Source: Siccirubricoccus sp. G192 (GTDB lineage: Bacteria; Pseudomonadota; Alphaproteobacteria; Acetobacterales; Acetobacteraceae). Taken from it: 64,000 nucleotides of DNA. The notes under the pieces were generated by a model, which worked only from the letters and a program-made list of their open reading frames with translations, ran no database searches and was not told the origin of the DNA. This document shows, piece after piece, positions 45,280-54,531 of the stretch. The position numbers and the translations under genes are program-made. Each line of letters starts with the position of its first letter. Position 1 is the stretch's first letter. Location: the NCBI RefSeq assembly GCF_019084075.1, contig NZ_JAHREN010000001.1, forward strand, positions 3,321,501 to 3,385,500, in the 5' to 3' direction.

Positions 45280-47930
45280 GCGAGGCCCTTCGAGGCCTTC
45301 TCGAAGGTGCCCTTGCTGAGCTTCGGCGTGGCCAGGATGCGTTCCAGCTCCGCCCGCATCAGGGCCGCGCGGTCCGGCGACTGGCGGCGCCAGAGGCCGA
45401 GCGGCGAGATCAGCCGCGCCGCCATCGAGCCGTTGATCGGGTCGAGCGCGATGACCGCATCCCCCAGGAATCGGTAGCCCTCGCCCGAGGCGTCGTGGAA
45501 GCGCACCGGATTGCCGCTGGCGAAGGCGCCGATGAGCGAGCGCGCGCGGTTCGGGTTGCGCAGGTCGAAATCCGGATGCGTATAGAGGGCGCGGACCTGC
45601 GCAATGGTGTCGGCACGGCGCGACATCGCCTGGATGGAGAACCACTTGTCGAGCACCAGGTCGTCGCCATGCCAGCGCGCATGGAAGGCGGCGAGCGCGG
45701 CATCGCGCGCCGGCGCCTCCGCATTCGCGAGCAGCGACAGGGCGGCGAGCGTGTCGGTCATGTTGGTGGCGCCGTCGAACTGCGCGCTGGCGAGGCGCAA
45801 ACCCTCCTCCCCCGCCGCGGCGAGATAGCCGAGGCAGGCATTGCGCAGGCTGCGGCGGCCGATGCTGCGCCCGTCGATGCGGTAGGGGCCGGATTCCGCC
45901 AGGGCGGCATAAGTGGCGTGCAGCGCGTCACCGCAGCGGTGCCCGATCTCCCGACGCAGGAACTCGCGAACAAGATGCACCGCCTCCGGGTCAGCGATCT
46001 GCATCTGGTCGGCGACGAAGGTTTCGCCGGGTAGCGCCAACGCCTCGGCGGCGAAGGCCGGATCGGCATCGGCATCGGCACCGGCCAGGGTATTGTGGAT
46101 GGCCTCCGCAAGCGCCGGATCGAAAGCCAGTGACTCGCCGCGGCGATGGGCGGCGACGAGATCGAGCATCAACGCGGTGGCGTATTGCTGGCCCGATTCC
46201 CAGCGGACGAAGGGATCCGTGTCATGCACCGCGAGGAAGCGCAGCCGGTCGCGCAGGATGCCCTTGAGTCGCACCGGGGCGGAGAAGCCGCGCAGCAGCG
46301 ACGGCACCGGCGGGGAGGGCACATCCTCGAAGACGAATTCCTGCTCGTTCTCCTGCAACAGCAGCAGGCGAGTTCCGGCCTGCGCGGCGTTCTCGCCGGC
46401 AAGACGGGTCGGTAGTTCCCTGCCCTGCCCGTCCAGCAGGCCCATGGCGACCGGGATCGGCAGCGGCTGCTTCTCCGTCTGGCCCGGCGTGGCCGGCGTC
46501 TGTTGCCGGAGCGTCAGGGTCCAGCGGCGCGTGGCGGGGTCGTAGCTATCCTCGGCGGCGAGTTCCGGGGTGCCGGCCTGGTCGTACCAGCGCGCAAAGC
46601 GCGAGAGGTCGATGCCGGAGGCGTCCTGCATCGCGGCGACGAAATCCTCGATGGTGACGGCCTGGTTGTCGTGCCGGGCGATGTAGAGGTCCATGCCGCG
46701 GCGGAAGGCGGCGGAGCCGATGCGGGTATGCAACAGCCGCACCACCTCGGCGCCCTTCTGATAGACGGTGGGGGTGTAGAAATTGTCGATCTCGATATAG
46801 CTGTCCGGCCGCACCGGATGCGCCATCGGCCCCGCATCCTCGGGGAATTGCGCGGCACGCAACCCGCGCACGTCGCGGATGCGCTTCACCGCGCGGCTGC
46901 CCTGGTCGGCGCTGAATTCCTGGTCGCGGAAGACGGTCAGCCCTTCCTTCAGCGAGAGCTGGAACCAGTCGCGGCAGGTGACGCGGTTGCCGGTCCAATT
47001 GTGGAAATACTCATGCGCGACGACGGTCTCGATCCCCTGGTAGTCGCCATCCGTGGCCGTCGCCGCGCTGGCCAGCACGTATTTGGTGTTGAAGACGTTG
47101 AGGCCCTTGTTCTCCATCGCGCCCATGTTGAAATCAGAAACGGCGGCGATGTTGAACACGTCGAGGTCGTATTCGAGGCCGAAGACCTCCTCGTCCCAGC
47201 GCATGGCGCGTGTCAGGCTGTCCATGGCATGGGCACAGCGCTCCTCGTCGCCGCGCCGCACCCAGATATTGAGCGCGACACTGCGGCCGGAGCGGGTGAC
47301 GTAGGTCTGATGCACGTCGATCAGGTCGCCTGCGACCAGGGCAAAAAGATAGCTGGGCTTCGGGTGCGGATCGACCCAGCGGACCCAGTGGCGGCTATCC
47401 CCGACATGGCCGCTGCCGTCCGGGTTGCCATTGGAGAGCAGCACGGGGCAACTGGCGCGATCGGCGGTGATCGTGACCGAATAGCGGGACATCACATCCG
47501 GCCGGTCCGGGAAGAAGGTGATGCGGCGGAACCCTTCCGCCTCACACTGCGTGTAGAAATTGCCTCCGGAGGTATAGAGGCCAGAGAGTTCGGTATTCGC
47601 CTCCGGCGCGATCCGCACCACGGTTTCCAGCAGGCAGGCATCCGGCACCTCGGTGATCGTCAGCGCCCCGTCCTCGCCGATGCTGTAGCGTTCGGCGGGC
47701 AGCGGCACGCCATCCAGCATGATCTCCAGCAGGGTCAGCGCATCGCCATCCAGCCGAAGCGGTGCCTGCGGCGCCGCTGAGTTGCGGCGGAGGGTCAGCC
47801 GCGCGCGCACCGTGGTCGCGGCCGCATCGAGGTCGAAATACAGTTCGACATGATCCACCAGGAATTCCGGCGGGTGGTAGTCCTGGCGGCGGATGGTCCG
47901 CGGGGCGGCGTCGCGCTGGCTGTCGGGCAT
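45276..47930 (-). CDS. pepN: Aminopeptidase N (M1 metallopeptidase)
   Basis: 884 residues, the usual length of bacterial PepN. Removes N-terminal residues from peptides in the cytoplasm. Exopeptidase motif GAMENKGLNVFN and zinc site HEYFHNWTGNRVTCRDWFQL with the second Glu in KEGLTVFRDQEFS. The N-terminal beta domain and the DUF3458-type C-terminal domains (from about residue 450) are complete. No frameshift across 2.6 kb. Shares a 3-base overlap with Bug 7 at the 3' ends. Confidence 0.96.
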   Translation of the reverse strand: MPDSQRDAAPRTIRRQDYHPPEFLVDHVELYFDLDAAATTVRARLTLRRNSAAPQAPLRLDGDALTLLEIMLDGVPLPAERYSIGEDGALTITEVPDACLLETVVRIAPEANTELSGLYTSGGNFYTQCEAEGFRRITFFPDRPDVMSRYSVTITADRASCPVLLSNGNPDGSGHVGDSRHWVRWVDPHPKPSYLFALVAGDLIDVHQTYVTRSGRSVALNIWVRRGDEERCAHAMDSLTRAMRWDEEVFGLEYDLDVFNIAAVSDFNMGAMENKGLNVFNTKYVLASAATATDGDYQGIETVVAHEYFHNWTGNRVTCRDWFQLSLKEGLTVFRDQEFSADQGSRAVKRIRDVRGLRAAQFPEDAGPMAHPVRPDSYIEIDNFYTPTVYQKGAEVVRLLHTRIGSAAFRRGMDLYIARHDNQAVTIEDFVAAMQDASGIDLSRFARWYDQAGTPELAAEDSYDPATRRWTLTLRQQTPATPGQTEKQPLPIPVAMGLLDGQGRELPTRLAGENAAQAGTRLLLLQENEQEFVFEDVPSPPVPSLLRGFSAPVRLKGILRDRLRFLAVHDTDPFVRWESGQQYATALMLDLVAAHRRGESLAFDPALAEAIHNTLAGADADADPAFAAEALALPGETFVADQMQIADPEAVHLVREFLRREIGHRCGDALHATYAALAESGPYRIDGRSIGRRSLRNACLGYLAAAGEEGLRLASAQFDGATNMTDTLAALSLLANAEAPARDAALAAFHARWHGDDLVLDKWFSIQAMSRRADTIAQVRALYTHPDFDLRNPNRARSLIGAFASGNPVRFHDASGEGYRFLGDAVIALDPINGSMAARLISPLGLWRRQSPDRAALMRAELERILATPKLSKGTFEKASKGLA

Positions 47931-48174
47931 GATGCAATCCAGTGGCGGTTTGGTGTCGCGGGTCCGATTCAGGGCCTCGGCCGGAGCCGGCGTTGCAGCA
48001 TTTCCGCCGGCTGGCAGCCAGGGTTGATGTCACCATCCTGTGAGGCGTGACGGCAACCCTGAGCCAGCCCAGCCCCACCCGGAGTATTCCCCATTCCGCC
48101 ACCCCGGGCGAGGGTTCGGTTGACCCTGCGGCGGCCCTGTAGCATCCCTCACCCGCCGCCAGGGAGCAGGAAAG

Positions 48175-49341
48175 ATGGATTTCGCGCTGACGCCGGAACA
48201 GGATGCGATCCGCGCGGCGGTGGCCGCCATCTGCGCGCGTTTCGACGACGCCTATTGGCTGAAGAAGGACAAGGAAGGCGGCTTCCCCCACGAATTCCAC
48301 CGTGCCGTCGCCGAGGCCGGCTGGCTCGGCATCTGCATCCCGGAGGAGTTCGGCGGTGCCGGCCTCGGCATCACCGAGGCGGCCATCATGATGGAGGCGA
48401 TCGCTGCCTCCGGGGCCGGGATGTCGGGGGCGACAGCGGTGCACCTGAATATCTTCGGACTGCATCCGGTGGTGGTGCATGGCTCGCCGGAACAGCAGCG
48501 GCGCATGCTGCCGCCGATCGCGCGGGGTGAGGTGAAAGCCTGTTTCGGCGTCACCGAGCCGACCACCGGCCTCGACACCACCCGCCTCAAGACCCGGGCG
48601 GAGCGGCGTGGCGACCGCTACATCGTGAATGGCCAGAAGGTTTGGATCAGCACGGCGCAGGTGGCGGATACCATTCTGCTGCTGGCACGCACCACGCCGA
48701 TCGAGCAGTGCAGGAACCCGGCGGATGGGATCAGCCTGTTCTACACGCCACTCAACCGCGCCCATGCGACGGTGCGCGAGATCGAGAAGATGGGCCGCAA
48801 GGCGGTCGATTCGAACGAGATCTTCTTCAGCGATTTCGAGGTGCCGGTCGAGGACCGGATCGGCGAGGAAGGCAAGGGCTTCCGCTATATCCTGCATGGC
48901 CTCAACCCGGAACGCGTGCTGATCGCGGCGGAGGCGATCGGGATCGGCCGCGCCGCGCTGCACCGCGCCGCATCCTACGCGAAGGAGCGCGTGGTCTTCG
49001 GCCGCCCGATCGGCCAGAACCAGGCGGTGCAGCACCCGCTGGCACAGGATTGGATGGCGCTGGAGGCGGCTTGGTTTATGTGCATGAACGCGGCCTGGCG
49101 CTACGACCAGGGGCTGGATTGCGGCGCGCAGGCGAATGCGGCGAAATACCTCTCGGCCGAGGCCGGCATGAAAGCCTGCCAGAATGCCATCATGACCCAT
49201 GGCGGCTTCGGCTATGCCCGCGAATACCACGTGGAGCGCTTCCTGCGGGAGGCGCTGATCCCCTGGATCGCGCCGGTCAGCCCCAACCTCATCTGCTGCT
49301 ACATCGCCGAGCGTGTGCTCGGCCTGCCCAAGAGCTACTGA
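48175..49341 (+). CDS. Acyl-CoA dehydrogenase family protein
   Basis: 388 residues, FAD-dependent. Motifs: MDFALTPEQDAIRAAVAAIC, CFGVTEPTTGLDTTRLKT for FAD/substrate binding, YIVNGQKVWISTAQ, GKGFRYILHGLNPERVLIA, and the C-terminal MTHGGFGYAREYHVERFLRE, the usual place of the FAD-contacting loop. CAGGAAAG precedes the ATG. Followed 10 bp later by an enoyl-CoA hydratase, so the pair carries out two consecutive beta-oxidation-type steps on an unknown acyl-CoA. Confidence 0.92.
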   Translation: MDFALTPEQDAIRAAVAAICARFDDAYWLKKDKEGGFPHEFHRAVAEAGWLGICIPEEFGGAGLGITEAAIMMEAIAASGAGMSGATAVHLNIFGLHPVVVHGSPEQQRRMLPPIARGEVKACFGVTEPTTGLDTTRLKTRAERRGDRYIVNGQKVWISTAQVADTILLLARTTPIEQCRNPADGISLFYTPLNRAHATVREIEKMGRKAVDSNEIFFSDFEVPVEDRIGEEGKGFRYILHGLNPERVLIAAEAIGIGRAALHRAASYAKERVVFGRPIGQNQAVQHPLAQDWMALEAAWFMCMNAAWRYDQGLDCGAQANAAKYLSAEAGMKACQNAIMTHGGFGYAREYHVERFLREALIPWIAPVSPNLICCYIAERVLGLPKSY

Positions 49342-49351
49342 GGATCACGCC

Positions 49352-50116
49352 ATGAATGAAGCAGTGCTCTATGAACGGCGCGGCCAGGTTGCAATCATTA
49401 CCATCAACCGGCCGGAGGCCCGCAATGCCATCGACCGCGCGGTGCGGGAGGGGATGTTCGCGGCGCTGCACCGGGTGGAGGCGGAACCGGAGGTGCAGGT
49501 GGCGATCCTCACCGGCGCCGGTGATCGCGCCTTCTGCGCCGGCATGGACCTGAAGGAAGCCGCCGCCGAGGGCCGCGGCGTCATGCCGCGCGGCTTCCTG
49601 CCGGTGATCGGCGACACGGTGGAGATGACCAAGCCGACCATCGCCGCGGTGAACGGCTTCGCCATGGCGGGCGGCTGGATGTTCGCCCAGATGTGCGACC
49701 TCTGCGTCGCGGCGGAACATGCCGTCTTCGCCATCACGGAAGCCAAGGTCGGACGCGGTACGCCCTGGGCGGCGCCCCTGATCGGCATGCTGCCGCAGCG
49801 CATCGCGATGGAGGTGCTGCTGACCGGCGAACCCATCGGCGCGCGCCGCCTGCTGGAGCTTGGCTATGTGAACCAGGTGGTGCCGGGGCCGCAATTGATG
49901 GAGGCGGCGCTGGTTCTGGCGGAGCGCATCGCCGCCAATGCGCCGCTGACGGTGCGCGCCTGCCGGGAGCTGGTGCATATGAGCCAGGAGATGGGCCGCT
50001 CGGCGGCGCTCCGCGCGGCGCGGCACCTGTTCCAGCCGGTTTATGCCAGCGAGGACGCGAAGGAAGGACCCCGCGCCTTCGCCGAGAAGCGGAAGCCGGT
50101 CTGGCAGGGGAGGTAG
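49352..50116 (+). CDS. Enoyl-CoA hydratase/isomerase family protein
   Basis: 254 residues, crotonase fold. ITINRPEARNAIDRAV at the N-terminus, oxyanion-hole segments DRAFCAGMDLKEA and GFAMAGGWMFAQMCDLCVA, then ITEAKVGRGTPWAAPLIGM. The usual acidic catalytic residues are not clearly both present, so hydratase versus isomerase or hydrolase activity is open. Forms a unit with the acyl-CoA dehydrogenase. Confidence 0.9.
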   Translation: MNEAVLYERRGQVAIITINRPEARNAIDRAVREGMFAALHRVEAEPEVQVAILTGAGDRAFCAGMDLKEAAAEGRGVMPRGFLPVIGDTVEMTKPTIAAVNGFAMAGGWMFAQMCDLCVAAEHAVFAITEAKVGRGTPWAAPLIGMLPQRIAMEVLLTGEPIGARRLLELGYVNQVVPGPQLMEAALVLAERIAANAPLTVRACRELVHMSQEMGRSAALRAARHLFQPVYASEDAKEGPRAFAEKRKPVWQGR

Positions 50117-50128
50117 CCCCTCCCCTGC
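50104..50128. terminator. Bidirectional hairpin between convergent genes
   Basis: Perfect 10-bp stem GCAGGGGAGG (50104-50113) with CCTCCCCTGC (50119-50128). The loop TAGCC contains the stop codon of the enoyl-CoA hydratase gene. It ends 5 bases before the stop of the converging oxidase gene. Confidence 0.7.
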
Positions 50129-50132
50129 AGCA

Positions 50133-51230
50133 TCACCGGTAGCCGGGGTCGTCCAGATTGGTCAGCGGGAAGGCGCTGTGGACATGCGGCCGCACCGGCA
50201 CCGGCGCGGCATGCAGGTAGCTCGGATTGAGCTGCGCGAAGCCGGTGACGCCGAGCAGGCCGAGTACCTCATGGATCTCGGTCTGCAGCAATTCCAGCAT
50301 GCGGGTGACGCCGGCCTCGCCCGCCGCGGCCAGCGCGTAGCAATAGAGCCGGCCGATGCCGACCAGGTCGGCGCCGAGCGCCATGGCCTTCACCACATCG
50401 CTGCCGCGGCTGATGCCTCCATCGATCCAGATCTTGGCGCGGCCCTCGACGGCGCGCACCACCTCCGGCAACACATCCAGGGCACCGCGCCCGTGGTCGA
50501 GCTGGCGGCCGCCGTGGTTCGAGACATAGACCACCTCGGCGCCATGCTCGCAGGCGAGCGCGGCATCCTCGGCGGTGGCGATGCCCTTCAGCACCAGCGG
50601 GATGCGGTGGCGGTCCTTGAAGCGCTTCACCTCATCCCAGTCGAGCGCCGCCTGGAAGCTGTGGCCCAGCGCCCGGGCCCGCCAGGGCTTCACGAAGCGC
50701 TTGGCGATGTCGCGCTCGCGGCGGCTGTAGATGGCGGTATCGACCGTCAGGCAGAAGGCGTCGTAGCCGTGGTCGACGGCGCGCTTTACCACCTCGTCGA
50801 TCCAGGCGCTGTCGCCGCGGACATAGAGCTGGAACACCTTGGGGCCGCTGCCCGCGGCCTCCGCCATCGGCTCCAGCCCGGGATGGCTGACCGAGCTGAC
50901 GATGATCGGCACGCCGAAAGCTGCGGCGGCGCGGGCGGCGGGGGCGCCACCTTCGGGGTCGAAGCTCTCCAGCCCGCCGACCGGGGCAAGGGCCAGCGGC
51001 AGGGCCAGTTTGCGGCCGAGGAAGGGTGCGGTGCAGTCGATGCTGGAGACATCGCGCAGCACGCGCGGCCGGAAGGCCAGGCTGTCGAGTGCCATGCGGT
51101 TGCGCAGCATGGTGGTTTCGGTCTCGGTCGCGCCCACCAGGTAGTCCCAGATATTGGGGCTGAGCCGGGCCTTCGCTGCCTTGACGAATTCATGGAGGGT
51201 GAGGAATTCGCCCTCGGTTTCGCTGACCAT
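50133..51230 (-). CDS. FMN-dependent alpha-hydroxy acid dehydrogenase/oxidase
   Basis: 365 residues from the ATG at 51230 (GTG at 51254 is an alternative that would overlap the upstream gene). TIM barrel of the L-lactate dehydrogenase/glycolate oxidase family. Active-site His and Arg in VYVSNHGGRQLDHG, FMN-binding WIDGGISRGSDVVKAMALGA-type segment and FCLTVDTAIYSRRERD are all present. Oxidises a 2-hydroxy acid to the 2-oxo acid. Last gene of the leftward run, 16 bp after the oxaloacetate-decarboxylase-like gene, so its product may be the acid handled there. Confidence 0.9.
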   Translation of the reverse strand: MVSETEGEFLTLHEFVKAAKARLSPNIWDYLVGATETETTMLRNRMALDSLAFRPRVLRDVSSIDCTAPFLGRKLALPLALAPVGGLESFDPEGGAPAARAAAAFGVPIIVSSVSHPGLEPMAEAAGSGPKVFQLYVRGDSAWIDEVVKRAVDHGYDAFCLTVDTAIYSRRERDIAKRFVKPWRARALGHSFQAALDWDEVKRFKDRHRIPLVLKGIATAEDAALACEHGAEVVYVSNHGGRQLDHGRGALDVLPEVVRAVEGRAKIWIDGGISRGSDVVKAMALGADLVGIGRLYCYALAAAGEAGVTRMLELLQTEIHEVLGLLGVTGFAQLNPSYLHAAPVPVRPHVHSAFPLTNLDDPGYR

Positions 51231-51246
51231 TGTCCGTTTCCCTGTC

Positions 51247-52120
51247 TCAGGCACCGCCCAGGAATTCCCGGGTCCAGCGCTTGTAGTCCGCCTCGCGCGT
51301 GGCGCGGCCCATCAGCCCGCCCTGCGGCAGGCCCTGCAACTCCGAAGGCGGGGTGCCGTCGCGCAGCGCCTTGAGCGTGGCATGCACCGCCTGCACCGCC
51401 GCCATGATCGGCTGATGGCCCTGCAATGCCACGCGCACGCCACGGGCAGCAAGATAGTCGCGGTCCTTGATCTCGGTCCCCTCGACGCCGCCGACAATGA
51501 TCGGGATGGTGGCGACCGCGGATACCGCATCCAGCTCCGCCCGGGTCCTGATGCCGGTGTAGAAGATCGCATCGGCGCCGCTCTCGGTATAGGCCCGGGT
51601 CCGCTCCACCGCATCCGCCAGCCCGGTCACGGAGACGGCGCCGGTGCGGGCGACGATGCAGAAGGCGGGATCGTCCCGCGCCGCGAGCGCCGCGCGCACC
51701 TTGCCCAGCCCCTCCTCCAGCGAGATCAGCGTGACCTTGCCGTCGCCATAGGGGCGCGGCAGCACGGTATCCTCCAGGGTCATGGCGGCGACGCCGGCGG
51801 TCTCCAACTCCTCCACCGTGCGCATGGCGTTCAGCGCATTGCCATAGCCATGGTCGGCATCGACCAGCAGTGGCAGGGTCTTCACCGCGCGGCAGATGCG
51901 GCGGGCCTGGTCGGCGAATTCGGATAGCGTCAGCACGATGAGGTCCGGCGCGCCGAGCACGGTGAGCGAGGCGGTGGAGCCGGCGAACATTCCGACCTCA
52001 AAGCCCAATTCCTCGGCGATGTGGGCCGACATCGGATCATAGACGGAGCCGGGATGGACACAGACCCGTCCCCCCCAGGATGGCACGGAAGCGCTGGCGA
52101 CGCCCGGTTATGCTGCTCAT
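51247..52120 (-). CDS. Isocitrate lyase/PEP mutase family, oxaloacetate decarboxylase-like, one frameshift
   Basis: 290 residues after correction. The N-terminus MSSITGRRQRFRAIL is in one frame from the ATG at 52120; the body in the other continues CVHPGSVYDPMSAHIAEELGFE, MFAGSTASLTVLGAPDL, the metal-binding LLVDADHGYGNALN and ETAGVAAMTLEDTVLPRPYG. One surplus base in the C7 run at 52070-52076 separates them. This subgroup includes oxaloacetate decarboxylase and other 2-oxo or hydroxy acid lyases. Lies downstream of the IS insertion, so its expression may depend on read-out from the IS. Confidence 0.88.
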
Positions 52121-52148
52121 GGATGTTTCCCTGTTCCTTGGACCGCGG

Positions 52149-53245
52149 CTAAGTAGGTGGCCAAAAGTCTTCTATCAGGTTCCTGAGCCAGAAGTGCTTT
52201 GAAGCCATCCCGGCCTTGCGGCACGCCTGCTGGGGTGTCAGTCCCAGCACCCAGTCTGCGGCATCGCTGGCCAGAGCATTCACCGAGGTGGCCTGCCGAT
52301 TGGCGGCGATGAGCCGCTTCAGTTCGCGCCAGAGTTGGTCCATGGCGTTCAGTTCCGGAGCCTGCTTGGGCAGCCAAAGGAACCGGATGCCAAGCGCCGC
52401 GGCCAGCATCTGGGTGCGCGCGGCGGTGTGTGCGCTGGCCCGGTCGGCCAGGAGCCAAATCGTGCCGGCGGCGCGGTAGCGGCGTCGCACCTCGCGCAAG
52501 AAGACCTGCGCATCGGCAGCGCCGGCACGCGGACGGACGAGCACGACCCGGTGCGCGGTCCGCAGGTCGATCGCGCCGAACAGCACTCGCTTGGCGTTCG
52601 CGCCGGTGATCGGCACGGTGGCCTGCGTGCCCTTGAGAGCCCAGGCCGCGCGCAGCGGGGGAAACAGCCGCAGCAAGGTCCAGTCGCAGCACAGCAGCAC
52701 GTCGCCGGCGCGCCAGCCAGCGCGCAGGCGCCGGATTATTCCCCTTTTTTCTGGGCCAGATGTACTGCCCGTCCGACGTAGACGTAGCGGGGCCGCTTCC
52801 AGCGGTAGTTCGCCTCATGCAGGCGGCGGCGCAGCGTTCGGGCGCCGACCGTGATGCCGTGACGTCGGTGCAGATACTGCCTGAGCAGAGGCACCGTCCA
52901 ACTCGTCGCCTGATAGCCGCAGCCGCGCGGGTCGCGTGCCAGGGCCGCCGCCAGGCGGCACGGAGTGAGCCGCGGGGCCGAGTGCGGTCGCCCGGGGCGC
53001 GGGCGGTCCGCCAGGGCGGCGGCATCATGGGCCGCCAGGTAGCGTTCGAGCCACCCGCGAACACTGAACCGTGTGGCGCGCACGTGCCGGGCCACCTCAC
53101 TGATTGGCTGTCCTTCAGCGACCAGCAGCACCGCCTCGACCCGGCGGTACAACCGTGCCTCGCGCGCCACCGATAACACACGCTCAAGGCGGCGCCGATC
53201 GGCCGGAAAAAACCGCTGCACCTCACGCTTTGCATGTCCACGCAT
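52149..53245 (-). CDS. IS630-family transposase in two frames (-1 shift)
   Basis: Frame A (53245 to 52736, 169 codons) carries the DNA-binding part: helix-turn-helix QPISEVARHVRATRFSVRGW and the RPRPGRP linker. Frame B ends at 52149 and carries the DDE-type core: CCDWTLLRLFP, WLLADRASAHTA and LNAMDQLWRELKRLIA, where the third acid appears as Asp rather than the usual Glu. The frames join by a -1 step at AAAAAAGGGG (52741-52750). This is either a programmed shift, as known in IS families including some IS630 members, or another lost base. The combined product is about 365 residues. The stop TAG uses the duplicated target TA. Confidence 0.85.
52152..52178. repeat. IS630 left terminal inverted repeat
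   Basis: Begins AGTAGGTGGCCAAAAG directly after the target TA at 52150-52151. Pairs with 53273-53299. Confidence 0.85.
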
Positions 53246-53272
53246 GCCAGCCAGTGTGCCAGCAAGATCAGA

Positions 53273-53299
53273 CTGGTCGAAAACTTTTGGCTACCTACT
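53273..53299. repeat. IS630 right terminal inverted repeat
   Basis: On the minus strand it begins AGTAGGTAGCCAAAAG next to the TA at 53300-53301. It differs from the left repeat at four of 27 positions. Confidence 0.85.
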
Positions 53300-54531
53300 T
53301 AGGGCCGGTGCAGCACCGCCGGCGCGCGGGTGACGCTGCGGCGGCCACGCTTGAAGGCCGCCAGCACCGGCGCGACCTCGCGGATCGCCGCCACCGGGTC
53401 GGGCGCATCCACCAGCACCAGATCAGCGGGGTTCCCTACGGCAATGCCGTAATCCTTGCGCCGCATCAGCCTGGCCGAGCCAGTGGTGAACATGCCCCAG
53501 GTGTCGCGCAGCGCGTCCGGCATGCCCTGCTGCACGACATTGGCGTAGAGATTGGCCTGGCGGATCAACTGCCCGTCGCCCATCGGCGTGAAGGCATTGA
53601 GGATGTTGTTCGAGGAGATCGAGCAGGTGACGCCCTGGCGCACCAGCCGGTTGGCATCCACCACGCTGCGCTCGATCCGGTGGTCACGGTCACGGCCACC
53701 AAGATAGAGATCGGTGGCCGGCAGCACGGTCAGCGCCACGCCGGCATCGGCCATGCGCTTTGCCACCCGGTCGAATTCGGCTGGCGGCATCACCGTGAGC
53801 TTGGTGACATGGCCGATCGCCACCCGCCCGCTCCAGCCGTATTGCTCGGCCAGGTCGCAGACCAGCAGCGTGTCCAGCTCATTGGCGGAGGAGCCGCTGT
53901 CGAGATGCATGTCGATATCGATATCGAATTCCCGCGCCATCTCGAAGACCCGCCGGATCTGGCCGGCGCGGTCGCTGTCGTAATTCGGCGCGGCGCCAAC
54001 GACACGGGCGCCGTTCCGCAGCGCCTCCAGCATCAGTTCCTCGGTGCCGGGATTGTTGAGCAGCCCCTCCTGCGGCATGACGCAGATCTCGATATCGATC
54101 GCCCAGGCATAGGCCTCGATCAGCGCCTTCACCCCCTGGAAGCCGCGCAGCCCGACCTTGGGGTCCACCTCCACATGGGTGCGCATCAGGGTGGTGCCGT
54201 GCAGGATGCATTTCTCCAGCGTGCGGCGGGCGCGGGCATTCACATCCTCGACCGTGAAGGTGTGCTTGATGGCGGAGGTGCGTTCCATGGCGCGATGCGG
54301 GTTGCGCGCGGTCTCGCACTCGCAGCGGTCGATGGTGCAGGTCTTGTCGAGGTGGATATGCGTCTCGACCAGGCCGGGCGAGACAAGCCGGCCGCCGCAC
54401 TCCACCACCTCACCCGCTTCGGCGCCGAGGCCCGGGCCGATGGCGGCGATGCGGCCGGCGCTGACGCCGATATCCACCGCCTCGCCGCCTTCCGGCAGGC
54501 GGGCGTTCCGCAGCAGCAGGTCGAATGCCAT
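53299..54531 (-). CDS. Cytosine deaminase-like amidohydrolase
   Basis: 410 residues. Metal-dependent amidohydrolase of the cytosine deaminase/N-isopropylammelide group: metal ligands HIH in SPGLVETHIHLDKTCTID (about 52-69), TLMRTHVEVDPKVGLRG, DMHLDSGSSANELDTL, IGHVTKLTVMP and the Asn/Asp region SISSNNILNAFTPMGDG. Acts on an N-containing ring or amide not identifiable here. Coupled by ATGA to the HisD-like gene upstream. Its stop codon, now TAA, is formed at the IS junction; the original was TAG, so the protein is unchanged. Confidence 0.88.
   Translation of the reverse strand: MAFDLLLRNARLPEGGEAVDIGVSAGRIAAIGPGLGAEAGEVVECGGRLVSPGLVETHIHLDKTCTIDRCECETARNPHRAMERTSAIKHTFTVEDVNARARRTLEKCILHGTTLMRTHVEVDPKVGLRGFQGVKALIEAYAWAIDIEICVMPQEGLLNNPGTEELMLEALRNGARVVGAAPNYDSDRAGQIRRVFEMAREFDIDIDMHLDSGSSANELDTLLVCDLAEQYGWSGRVAIGHVTKLTVMPPAEFDRVAKRMADAGVALTVLPATDLYLGGRDRDHRIERSVVDANRLVRQGVTCSISSNNILNAFTPMGDGQLIRQANLYANVVQQGMPDALRDTWGMFTTGSARLMRRKDYGIAVGNPADLVLVDAPDPVAAIREVAPVLAAFKRGRRSVTRAPAVLHRP

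Larger units (their letters stand above)
52152..53299 (-). mobile_element. IS630-family insertion sequence, 1148 bp
   Basis: Bounded by terminal inverted repeats (52152-52178 and 53273-53299; 23 of 27 positions match, both starting AGTAGGT) and flanked by duplicated TA (52150-52151 and 53300-53301), the target signature of IS630/Tc1-mariner elements. It carries one transposase gene in two overlapping frames. It sits inside a leftward catabolic operon, in the same direction. Removing the IS and one TA rejoins the host DNA as CCCTAGCCGCGG. Confidence 0.9.
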
